Positions 15,754 to 25,488 of a stretch of DNA of 64,000 bases are shown here, one piece after another (the stretch's first letter is position 1; each line of letters begins with the position of its first letter). Under the pieces are notes generated by a model. That model did no database searches, was not told where the DNA came from, and saw only the letters and a program-made list of their open reading frames with translations. Origin of the DNA: Devosia nitrariae (GTDB taxonomy: Bacteria > Pseudomonadota > Alphaproteobacteria > Rhizobiales > Devosiaceae); contig NZ_BSNS01000001.1 in the NCBI RefSeq assembly GCF_030160115.1, forward strand, positions 51,315 through 115,314. Reading direction: 5' to 3'. The position numbers were made by a program, and so were the translations under genes.

Positions 15754-16338
15754 ATGGCTATCGACCGCAGAGTCGCACGTACCCGCGAAACGCTGTTCGA
15801 AGCGCTGCTGGAGCTGATCCGGCACAAGGACTACGACGCCATCACCGTTGCCGACATCCTGCAGCAGGCCGACGTCGGGCGCTCGACCTTCTATGCGCAT
15901 TTCTCGTCCAAGGACGACCTGCTGGAGCGCAGCCTCGAGCGGCTGCGGGCGCTGCTGTTGAGTGCGGCAGAGGCGGGCGGCCGCGATCCCACTCGTGCGC
16001 TCTTCGAACATGTGGCCGAGTTCGGCGACATCCAGTTCGCGCTGGCGGGCGGGCGCGGAGCGGCAGTGGTACGCGAGGCGGTCGATGAGGTTCTGGCGGG
16101 TGTGCTGAGGCGGGTGCTTCCTGTGCGCGGGTTCGGCGGATTCCCGCGCGAGCTCGCCGTCCGTCACATGGTTTCGACCTTCAATACCGTCCTGTTGTGG
16201 TGGCTCGACCAAAAGATGCAGGCACCGGCGGGGGATGTGGATGCCTACTTCCGGCGACTGGTGCTGGAAGGATTGCCGGGCGAGGCGTGCGCGCCGTTCG
16301 TTTCCGAGGGCCTGGAGAGTGAAACGCCGCAGGTCTGA
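15754..16338 (+). CDS. TetR/AcrR-family regulator
   Basis: 194 residues from the ATG at 15754 (preceded by GGGGAG). HTH: LIRHKDYDAITVADILQQAD followed by VGRSTFYAHFSSKDDLLERS. The C-terminal half (MVSTFNTVLLWWLDQKMQAP) resembles TetR_C_33-type regulators. Likely represses itself and the divergent membrane-protein/saccharopine-reductase-like operon through the 15665-15683 dyad. Confidence 0.9.
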   Translation: MAIDRRVARTRETLFEALLELIRHKDYDAITVADILQQADVGRSTFYAHFSSKDDLLERSLERLRALLLSAAEAGGRDPTRALFEHVAEFGDIQFALAGGRGAAVVREAVDEVLAGVLRRVLPVRGFGGFPRELAVRHMVSTFNTVLLWWLDQKMQAPAGDVDAYFRRLVLEGLPGEACAPFVSEGLESETPQV

Positions 16339-16408
16339 AACCCGCGGCGTTCATTGGTGGAAGGAATGTTGCCGGCGCTGCCGACATCGTGCCGAGAGGT
16401 CCATGGTG

Positions 16409-16609
16409 CTACTCGGCGGGCGTGCGGGACCAATGGCCGCTCGTGTGGTGCTGCGGGGCGGAGAGCCGGCGCAGGAACCCGGTGAGCGCGCTGAACGTAT
16501 GACGCGGCGTGCCGGTGCGCTGGCGCGCGGCGGCGACGTCGATCTCCACCTCCGGGTCCAGCCATTCGCGCTGATAAACGTCCTTGAACAGGTAGCTGGC
16601 GGGAATCAT
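16409..16609 (-). CDS. Small protein beside LacI regulator
   Basis: 66 residues (MIPASYLFKDVYQREWLDPE onward). Supported mainly by a good SD (AGGAGATATAAAG before ATG) and by its position: it is divergent from the LacI gene, and three operator copies lie between the two starts. No signal or membrane segment. I do not recognise the family with certainty; it may be the first gene of a regulon that has been reduced. Confidence 0.55.
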   Translation of the reverse strand: MIPASYLFKDVYQREWLDPEVEIDVAAARQRTGTPRHTFSALTGFLRRLSAPQHHTSGHWSRTPAE

Positions 16610-16632
16610 CTTTATATCTCCTGAGGTTAGCG

Positions 16633-16729
16633 TTGAACCGATTCAATCCAGGAGCACATCTCCGTGATTGAAACGATTCAAATGTACGCCTTGCAGGGCA
16701 AATGTCAAGCAGAATTTGAACCGATACAA
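16633..16729. promoter_or_regulatory. Three LacI-type operators
   Basis: TTGAACCGATTCAA at 16633-16646, TTGAAACGATTCAA at 16668-16681 and TTGAACCGATACAA at 16716-16729. All follow TTGAA-NCGA-TTCAA with a central CG, the classic LacI/GalR operator layout. Sites 1 and 2 are 35 bp apart, sites 2 and 3 48 bp apart, between a divergent small gene and the LacI gene. Confidence 0.75.
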
Positions 16730-16814
16730 AAAGATGTTAAGTATGGACTGCGCAAAGCGTGCGACCTCGCGTCTGCGCACCGATCGGGCGAAGGATTTTC
16801 CAAGGGAAGCAGGG

Positions 16815-17873
16815 ATGGCAAGGAGCGCTGTGAAGCTGGCGGATGTAGCCAAGGCGGCGGGTGTGTCGCAGGGCACGGCGTCCAACGTCTTCAGCCGGCC
16901 CGAGGTGGTGCGCGAGGAAGTGCGTGAGCGGGTGATGGCGACGGCAAGGGAGCTGGGCTATACCGGCCCCGATCCAAAGGGTCGGCTGCTGCGCGCGGGC
17001 AAGGTCAACGCCATTGGCGTGGCGACGGCCGAGCCGCTCTCCTATTTCTTCGAGGATCCCTTTGCCCGCGTGGTAATGTCGGGCATCACCGAGATATGCG
17101 ACGCCCACGGCGCGGGCATATCGCTGGTTTCGGCGATGAACGACGAGAAGCTGGCCTGGAACATCCAGAGCGCGCTGGTCGACGGATTCATTCTCTTCTG
17201 CATCGAAGGTGGGCCCAGGCTGGTGGACCTGACCCGCGAGCGGCAGTTGCCCTTCGTTGCGCTCGAACTCGGCATCAACGATCCGACGATCTCGGGTATC
17301 GGCGTCGACAACCTCGCTGGCGCCAAGCAGGCGGCGCGGCATCTGGCCGAGCTCGGCCACCAGCGCTACGGGGTGCTGGCCATGCCGTTCTTCGACAATC
17401 GCTCGGGCCCGATCCCGTTCTCAGAGGTTCCGACGGCGATCTATTCGGATTCGCGCTCGCGCGTTGCCGGTTATTTCCTCGTGCTCCAGGAGTTCGGCAT
17501 CGATGTCGACGCGATCCCGATCTACGAGACCGAGGGCGAGGAGGAGACGGCGCGGCAAGGCATCGACTATCTGATGTCGCTCGATGCGCCGCCGACGGCG
17601 ATCTTCTGCATGTCCGACCGCATCGCGATCGCAGCCATCGAGCGCCTGCAGGAACGGGGCTTGAGGGTGCCGCAGGACGTCTCCGTCATGGGGTTCGACG
17701 GCGTCCCCGAAGGCGCGTTCTGCAAGCCGCCGCTGACCACCATGGCCCAACCGATCGCCGAGATCGGCCGGCAGGCGGTCAAGGCCATTCTCGAGGACGA
17801 CGGGGAGGTGAAGCGGGTGACGCTGCCGGTCGAGCTCATCGTGCGGGAATCGACGGCGCCGCCGCCGCGGTAG
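16815..17873 (+). CDS. LacI/GalR-family transcriptional regulator
   Basis: 352 residues from the ATG at 16815 (MARSAVKLADVAKAAGVSQG). The HTH ends TASNVFSRPEVV, then the hinge helix region VMATARELGYTGP, and the periplasmic-binding-like sensor domain with FCMSDRIAIAAIERLQERG and VSVMGFDGVPEG. It should bind a sugar or nucleoside-type ligand. No transport or sugar-catabolic genes adjoin it; the only nearby candidate target is the divergent small gene, besides autoregulation. Confidence 0.92.
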   Translation: MARSAVKLADVAKAAGVSQGTASNVFSRPEVVREEVRERVMATARELGYTGPDPKGRLLRAGKVNAIGVATAEPLSYFFEDPFARVVMSGITEICDAHGAGISLVSAMNDEKLAWNIQSALVDGFILFCIEGGPRLVDLTRERQLPFVALELGINDPTISGIGVDNLAGAKQAARHLAELGHQRYGVLAMPFFDNRSGPIPFSEVPTAIYSDSRSRVAGYFLVLQEFGIDVDAIPIYETEGEEETARQGIDYLMSLDAPPTAIFCMSDRIAIAAIERLQERGLRVPQDVSVMGFDGVPEGAFCKPPLTTMAQPIAEIGRQAVKAILEDDGEVKRVTLPVELIVRESTAPPPR

Positions 17874-17877
17874 ACGG

Positions 17878-18056
17878 TCAGAACCGCTTGGAGAGGCCCA
17901 GGTTCACATCGTGGCTATCGTAGTCGAAGAAGCCGACATGGAGAACTGACGCGCGTACTGGTAGGTCACCTGCGGTATGAAGCCGCCTAGGTTGATCTCC
18001 CGGTGGGAGGCGGTCACGCCGATCGAGACAGCCAGGCTCCGTCTTGCAAAGTAAAA
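17878..18056 (-). pseudogene. Remnant of Slam-like outer-membrane beta-barrel, C-terminus
   Basis: Two reverse frames together give the C-terminal end of a beta-barrel: SLAVSIGVTASHREINLGGF then IPQVTYQYARQFS in one frame, and HVGFFDYDSHDVNLGLSKRF with a terminal Phe in another, joined by a frameshift near 17945. Strand pattern, the IGFFDYDSHDVN-type segment and the terminal Phe resemble the C-terminus of surface lipoprotein assembly modifiers (Slam/DUF560). No N-terminal part exists in the window. The assignment is by recollection of the family and should be checked. Confidence 0.5.
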
Positions 18057-18084
18057 GGGGCCGGCTGCTGCTGCCGCCGGCCCC
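18052..18084 (-). terminator. Intrinsic terminator between decayed genes
   Basis: Reverse-strand GGGGCCGGC (18084-18076) pairs with GCCGGCCCC (18065-18057) and is followed by TTTTACTTT. It lies 26 nt after the stop of the lipoprotein-like fragment, so it likely terminated that gene. Confidence 0.6.
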
Positions 18085-18109
18085 TCCCGTTCCATCACAT
18101 AGCCCACGA

Positions 18110-18253
18110 TCAGTCCTGGTTGGCTGAGAGGAACCCGGACCCGACCGCGCCGTCGCCGGTGATGGAAAGGACACCGCCAACTTCCTCGCCATTGGGCCCG
18201 AAGAACTTGCAGCCATAGGTGCCGGTGAAGTCGCCGGCAGCGGCATGATCCAA
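18110..18253 (-). pseudogene. Remnant of a TbpB/HphA-like surface protein, C-terminus
   Basis: An open stretch of 47 codons without a proper start reads GDFTGTYGCKFFGPNGEEVG and GVLSITGDGAVGSGFLSANQ, ending D then stop. FGPNGEEVGG is the hallmark of the small beta-barrel domain of transferrin-binding-protein-B-like and Slam-dependent surface lipoproteins. An in-frame stop lies just upstream, so only the last domain survives, unless translation starts at a weak TTG or ATT. Position directly before a Slam-like remnant on the same strand supports the reading. Confidence 0.5.
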
Positions 18254-18355
18254 AATGGACCAAAGAGGGCAGATCTCCTATCAGACGCGGCGGAGTTGCA
18301 CCGCGAGCATTAAGCGCGAATACTGCAGAAGTTGCTGTTTGGGGGGCGCGGCAAG

Positions 18356-19492
18356 ATGAAGATTGGACCAGAGGAGGTGAGCCGGCTAGTGACTCTAGCC
18401 TATTCTGGCGCTCTCGATCCGCAGGGTTGGGATAATTTTCTCGTGCGACTGACATCGGCCAGCGGCGGTGTGATGACTCACATGTTCGGACAGGATTTCG
18501 AGAGTCACACCAATTTCGGCTTGCGATCTGCCGGCTTCGGGCCAGAGTTCGTGGACGATTTCACGTCTTACTATTGTAACCTCAACGTCCTTGCAAAAGG
18601 CGTCCTGGATTTTCCGATCTCCACTCCCCTTTCGTATGAGCAGGTGGTGGAGGAAGACCGGTTGGTTCGAACCGAATTCTACCGTGATTGGCTGCGCCCG
18701 CAGGAGGACTGCCTCGGCGGCGGAGGTGTGGTCCTCTTTAAGGAGAACCGCCGGGTTTTCGTCATGGGCGGCAACATCAGGCGAAAAGACATTGAAAAGC
18801 TGCAGCGGCCCTGGCTTAGCTTGATGGCGCATCTCGCCCCGCACCTGCGTCAGGCACTGGAAATCGCGCGGGTGCTGGCCGGACAGGAGCTTGAAAGATG
18901 GGCGCTTCGGGCCTCGAGCAGCGCGGCTGCTCCCGGATGTCTGGTGGTGAACGCGCACCGCAGGATTATTTTCGCCAACAACGCAGGCAACGCCATGCTC
19001 GAGGCAGGTACGGCGATCCGGCGGGATCTCCAACGGCGGATACGATTTGCCGATTGGTCGGTCGACCGGCAATTCCAGGATGCCTTGGTTTGCTGGAACA
19101 CGCATCCCCTTCGCCAGCCGCACACATTTCTCGTCCCTGACGGGGTGGGCTTCGTATGCCGGACGGCGCGTCTCGAACCTGATGAGCTGGACTCGTCGCC
19201 GCTCAGAACGTTCTTGGGATCGGGAGAGGCCTGCTTTTTTCTAACACTGTCCCAGCGAGAGCAGGACGCGAATCTGCCGGCACGCCTGCGAACGCAGTTC
19301 CATTTGACGCGCCGCGAGACGGATGTGGCGCTTCATCTGGCCGATGGTCGCACGCTCGAGGAAATCGCTCAACTCCAGGATGTCAGCGTTCATACTGCGC
19401 GTAACCAGTTGAAGGCCGCCATGGCCAAGATGGAAGTGCGGCGCCAGACCGACCTCGTACGCATCATCACCACCATGCGGCACGGTGATTGA
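18356..19492 (+). CDS. LuxR-type transcriptional regulator upstream of curli genes
   Basis: 378 residues from the ATG at 18356. The C-terminal HTH (HLTRRETDVALHLADGRTLE, then DVSVHTARNQLKAAMAKM) is a GerE/LuxR fold. The N-terminal 300 residues form a sensor region of unknown ligand, PAS-like around 205-260. No phosphoacceptor receiver domain. It lies 124 nt upstream of a curlin gene on the same strand, so control of curli-like fibre genes (a CsgD-like role) is a reasonable inference. Confidence 0.85.
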   Translation: MKIGPEEVSRLVTLAYSGALDPQGWDNFLVRLTSASGGVMTHMFGQDFESHTNFGLRSAGFGPEFVDDFTSYYCNLNVLAKGVLDFPISTPLSYEQVVEEDRLVRTEFYRDWLRPQEDCLGGGGVVLFKENRRVFVMGGNIRRKDIEKLQRPWLSLMAHLAPHLRQALEIARVLAGQELERWALRASSSAAAPGCLVVNAHRRIIFANNAGNAMLEAGTAIRRDLQRRIRFADWSVDRQFQDALVCWNTHPLRQPHTFLVPDGVGFVCRTARLEPDELDSSPLRTFLGSGEACFFLTLSQREQDANLPARLRTQFHLTRRETDVALHLADGRTLEEIAQLQDVSVHTARNQLKAAMAKMEVRRQTDLVRIITTMRHGD

Positions 19493-19615
19493 CCCGGAGG
19501 CGAGCGTGAACGAAATCTGAATACAGGGTTCAGCGTCGGTTCCAAACGGCGCGACTAAACCTCCTGTCATCGACAACGCGGTTCGAGGGACCGCATCAGA
19601 CAGGAGACCAGACCC

Positions 19616-20053
19616 ATGACCATCAAGTTCATCGCCACCGCCGCTATCGCCGCCGTCGTCGCTTTCGCCTCGGCTCCCGCCATGGCCGGCAACGATATCT
19701 GGATCGACCAGTTCGGCTTCGGCAACTCTGCCGGCGGCGGGCAGGTCGGCAACGACAACGTGATCGGCATCTTCCAGGACGGCGTGTTCAACGATGTCGT
19801 CACCGAGCAGTTCGGCGATCACAACACCTCCGCCGTTGGCCAGCAGGGCTGGAACAACGAGGCCGAGACCCACCAGAACGGCGACTGGAACGCGGCCGGC
19901 GTTGGCCAGTTCGGCTCCAACCACGACGCGATCCTGACCCAGGACGGCAACGGCAACGTCGCGGCCGGCGTGCAGGTCGGCAATGACTGCAACGCCAATG
20001 TCGCCCAGACCGGCGGCGGCAACACTGCAGCGTTCGTTCAGGTCTGCCCGTAA
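19616..20053 (+). CDS. Curlin-repeat amyloid subunit (CsgA/CsgB-like)
   Basis: 145 residues. Signal peptide MTIKFIATAAIAAVVAFASA ending AMA. The mature protein is about five tandem units of roughly 22 residues with the curlin Gln/Asn/Gly spacing: DQFGFGNSAG, IFQDGVFNDV, EQFGDHNTSAVGQQGWNNEA, HQNGDWNAAGVGQFGSNHDA, TQDGNGNVAAGVQVGNDCNA. Two Cys lie near the C-terminus. A good SD (AGGAGA) precedes it. Expected to be exported through a CsgG pore and polymerise as amyloid. Confidence 0.88.
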   Translation: MTIKFIATAAIAAVVAFASAPAMAGNDIWIDQFGFGNSAGGGQVGNDNVIGIFQDGVFNDVVTEQFGDHNTSAVGQQGWNNEAETHQNGDWNAAGVGQFGSNHDAILTQDGNGNVAAGVQVGNDCNANVAQTGGGNTAAFVQVCP

Positions 20054-20139
20054 GCACGAGCCGACCCATCGCAACCGGCCGAGTGGAGCGCCCGGCTCCC
20101 TCGGCCTTCCCGTTTCAGGGAAAGACAAGGAGAGATGAC

Positions 20140-20526
20140 ATGACGAGGATCAAAGGCCTTGCCGCGCTCGCCCTTCCGGTACTCGCCGGCCTCGGTGGCA
20201 CGGCGCTCGCGATCGATGCGGGCGTGGCCCAGACGCAGGGGCCGCTGACCTGCGCCATCGACGTCAACCCGAAGAACCAGATGGTGGAAATCGAGGGTGT
20301 GGTGCTGGCGGACACTTCCATCAGCGGCTCCTACAGCTTCGAGGTGAAGAGCCGCGGGCCCTCGGGCAATTCCAACATCCGCCAAGGCGGCGGCTTCACG
20401 GCAGAAGCCGGAAAGCCCGCGACGCTGGGCAAGGTGATGCTGGGCAGCGCCGGGGCGAGCTACGATGTCAAGCTGGACATCGACGCCAACGGGGAGAGCG
20501 TCACCTGCGACCAGCGCGTCGGGTGA
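20140..20526 (+). CDS. csgH: CsgH-like curli assembly factor
   Basis: 128 residues from the ATG at 20140, preceded by AAGGAGAG. Signal peptide MTRIKGLAALALPVLAGLGG. The mature domain has LTCAIDVNPKNQMVEIEGVV, SGSYSFEVKSRGPSGNSNIR and VTCDQRVG, an immunoglobulin-like fold with a Cys pair, as in CsgH, the alphaproteobacterial counterpart of the CsgC chaperone that stops curlin aggregating in the periplasm. It sits between two curlin-repeat genes, 86 nt after the first. Confidence 0.82.
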   Translation: MTRIKGLAALALPVLAGLGGTALAIDAGVAQTQGPLTCAIDVNPKNQMVEIEGVVLADTSISGSYSFEVKSRGPSGNSNIRQGGGFTAEAGKPATLGKVMLGSAGASYDVKLDIDANGESVTCDQRVG

Positions 20527-20547
20527 GCGATCCGTCAAGCGACAGGG

Positions 20548-20579
20548 AAGGGCTCCGGGGGACCGGGGCCCTTCTTGTT
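20548..20579 (+). terminator. Intrinsic terminator after csgH
   Basis: GGGCTCCGG (20550-20558) pairs with CCGGGGCCC (20563-20571) and is followed by TTCTTGTT. It separates the first curlin/csgH pair from the second curlin gene. Confidence 0.65.
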
Positions 20580-20819
20580 CGTCGGTACAGTTTGTCGGCG
20601 CATCGGCTCCTGCATCTCTCCCCCTCTTATGGCAGGGCTACCGCATATGGCACCGAACCGGACACCGTGCCAGATGCAATTCCCCTGCCCAGAGGAACCC
20701 ACAAGGGGAGCGAAAACGCTGAACGCTGTCTGAACGTGCCGCTCCGGATGGGTTCAGAGGCGGCGCTGCAAAGTGCGGTCAGTGGCTGAGAGCCAACCCC
20801 ATACCAACAGGAGACTGAG

Positions 20820-21224
20820 ATGACCGCCAAGACCCTGACCACAATCGCCGCCGCCATCATCGCCTCGGCGAGCCTCACGCTTCCCGCCATGGCCGGAGGG
20901 CAGTTTGCGATCAACTACGCACCGACCGATCCCGAGCAGGCGCAGATGCTCTCGACGGGGCTGACCGTCTTCGGGCTGGTCAACGGCCTCAAGAGCGGCG
21001 CCAACGTCATGCAGAACGGCTCGGGCAATTCGGCCGGGATCGGCCAGTGGGGCTCGGGCAATAACGGCCTCGTTGTCCAGGAAGGCAACGGGCACAACGG
21101 CACCATTCAGCAGACCGGCAACAACAATTCCTGCGGCCTCTTCCAGTTCGGCGAGGCGACGGACGCCGAATGCATCCAGAACGGCAATGGCGAAGCCGGC
21201 GCAACGGTGGTGTTCGGGTTCTGA
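20820..21224 (+). CDS. Curlin-repeat protein, second subunit (CsgB/CsgA-like)
   Basis: 134 residues with signal peptide (MTAKTLTTIAAAIIASASLT to AMA). It has a 40-residue non-repetitive N-terminal region (INYAPTDPEQAQMLSTGLTV), then three to four curlin units: MQNGSGNSAGIGQWGSGNNG, QEGNGHNGTIQQTGNNNSCG, IQNGNGEAGATV. One major and one minor subunit is the usual arrangement; the non-repeat leader would suit the nucleator. SD AGGAGAC precedes it. A separate 293-nt upstream region implies its own promoter; I see no other gene there. Confidence 0.85.
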   Translation: MTAKTLTTIAAAIIASASLTLPAMAGGQFAINYAPTDPEQAQMLSTGLTVFGLVNGLKSGANVMQNGSGNSAGIGQWGSGNNGLVVQEGNGHNGTIQQTGNNNSCGLFQFGEATDAECIQNGNGEAGATVVFGF

Positions 21225-21255
21225 TCCATCCGGTTCAGCCGATCATGTTCACGGC

Positions 21256-21290
21256 GGCGGCGTCCCTTACGGGCGCCGCCGAAGCCTTTT
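21256..21290 (+). terminator. Probable terminator after second curlin gene
   Basis: GGCGGCG (21256-21262) pairs with CGCCGCC (21274-21280), followed by GAAGCCTTTT. The T-run is short and displaced. Confidence 0.45.
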
Positions 21291-22090
21291 CAGCCACCGG
21301 CACCCTGATAGTTGCGCATGCAGAAACGCCAATAGGCCATCGCCACAAGGACAGTCACCGGACCAGCCAGCAGCGCAAGAGGACCGGCAGAGGCGCCAAG
21401 CAAGGGCACCTGCTTGCCGAGCAGCACGGCGACGGGGACATAGCTCATGAAGGCGAGCGGCATCACCGTCACCATAACGGCCTGGATGACGGCCGGGAAG
21501 ATGTTCAGGGGATAGCGCGCCAGTTCCCAGAAGCCGAAATAGATCCAGTAGAGGTGACGCGAGCGCACCCAGACGAGGGCGGTGGCGCCGACCATGGTCA
21601 GGATGGCAGCGGTGATCATGGCCGAACTGGCGAGCGCGCCGAGGAGATAGAGGGCAAGCCCCAGGGTCCACTCGACGGCCGTCTGGCTCAACGCCCACCC
21701 CATCAGCCCAACGGCAAGCACTACGTGCCCGACATAGCCGATGTTGAAGCCGGAAAAGGCGATATAGGCCCAGGGGCTGATCGGCTTGACCAGCAGCGTA
21801 TCGAAGTTGCCGCGCTGAACGAGATCCTCCATCACGCGGAACTGCACGAAGCTGAACGAGGCGCCCAGCGAATAGCCAAGCAGGTGAAAGGCCAACAGCA
21901 GTGCCACCTCGGCCCAGTTCCAGCCACCGATCTGCTCGAAGCGCAGCACGATGAGGGCAATGGCGGTGTAGACGCTGGCATAGGAGAAGGCCATGGCCAC
22001 CCAGCCGAGGATCATGCCGCCGCGATACTCCATCATCGAGCGCACGTGCATGTGCACCAGAAACGGCAAGACACGAAGTGTTGCGACCAT
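21290..22090 (-). CDS. ABC-2-type exporter permease (DUF990-like), third gene of operon
   Basis: 266 residues with six hydrophobic segments, e.g. AMAFSYASVYTAIALIVLRF and VVLAVGLMGWALSQTAV, and QRGNFDTLLVKPISPWAYI, the motif of the DUF990/ABC-2 family permeases that work as heterodimers. It follows the other permease by 1 nt. With the ATPase at 22892 it forms an inner-membrane exporter; the substrate is unknown, possibly a lipid, polyketide-like or antibiotic molecule. Confidence 0.88.
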   Translation of the reverse strand: MVATLRVLPFLVHMHVRSMMEYRGGMILGWVAMAFSYASVYTAIALIVLRFEQIGGWNWAEVALLLAFHLLGYSLGASFSFVQFRVMEDLVQRGNFDTLLVKPISPWAYIAFSGFNIGYVGHVVLAVGLMGWALSQTAVEWTLGLALYLLGALASSAMITAAILTMVGATALVWVRSRHLYWIYFGFWELARYPLNIFPAVIQAVMVTVMPLAFMSYVPVAVLLGKQVPLLGASAGPLALLAGPVTVLVAMAYWRFCMRNYQGAGG

Positions 22091-22091
22091 C

Positions 22092-22891
22092 TCAGCCTCC
22101 CTGCACGACGAGCCGGTGGCGGGTGGCCGACCACAGGAGAGCCACCCCGAGCGCCAGAAGACACGCCCAGAAAAGACCGATGCCGAAGAAAAGGAGCGTC
22201 TCGCCCGGGCTCAGTTTCCCGAGATAGACGGCGGTCGGATAAAAGCCGATCCAGGCGAAAGGCAGGTAGCGGGCGACGACGGCAAGCACGGGCGGGAAGA
22301 ACCAGATCGGCAAGAGATTGCCCGAGAACAGCGAGAGGATGCCGGTCAGGAACCATTCGAGCGCATGGGCGGTCATCAGCCAGAAGGCCAGCAGGCCGCA
22401 GGCGGCGCCGAGCAGGAAGAGGATAACGAAGGAGAGCGCCCAGAAAGCGGGAAAGAACAGGGCGTGGAAGAGGCTCGCCGGCGGCATGATGCCGTAGGTC
22501 AGGGCGAGGATGGCGGTCACCGGAATGACGGTCGTCAGGACGTTGAAGACGAGGATTCCGCACTGGGATGAAAACAGGTACAGCGGATAGTGCAGGGGCT
22601 TCAGCAGGAAGACGGCAACGTCCCCGGTCTTGACGGCTTCCCCGATGTCGCGGATCAGATGCGACGGGTTCCAGGCGGCCATCACCGTGCCGGCGAGGAT
22701 GGCGTAGGTGACCATGTCGGCAAGCGTGATGCCGTCGACGCTGGCGGTTCCGGCATAGACGGCTGTCCAGATGGCGATGCGGGCAAAGACCATCACCAGC
22801 TCACCGAAGAAACTCGAAAAGACCTGGTTGCGATAGGCGAGCTTGGTCTGGAAGGCGTTGGCGGCGAACGCCGGATACATTCTCGCGGCGC

Positions 22892-22895
<4 letters not shown>
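22092..22895 (-). CDS. ABC-2-type exporter permease, second gene of operon
   Basis: 267 residues, six hydrophobic segments. Contains KTGDVAVFLLKPLHYPLYLF, the counterpart of the LVKPISPW motif in the partner permease, and FAWIGFYPTAVYLGKLSPGE near the C-terminus. The start overlaps the ATPase stop (ATGA). The two permeases are different members of one family and probably form a heterodimer. Confidence 0.88.
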
Positions 22896-25431
<2,536 letters not shown>

Positions 25432-25488
25432 ATCGATCGCTACCGACCGGACGGGCGGGTGGTCTGGTCGCTGTGAGGGCGGAGCCGA

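Noticed and set aside
16322..16352. AACGCCGC/GCGGCGTT hairpin at the end of the TetR gene as a terminator
   Set aside because: The stem overlaps the stop codon region and has no T-run; evidence too weak for a feature.
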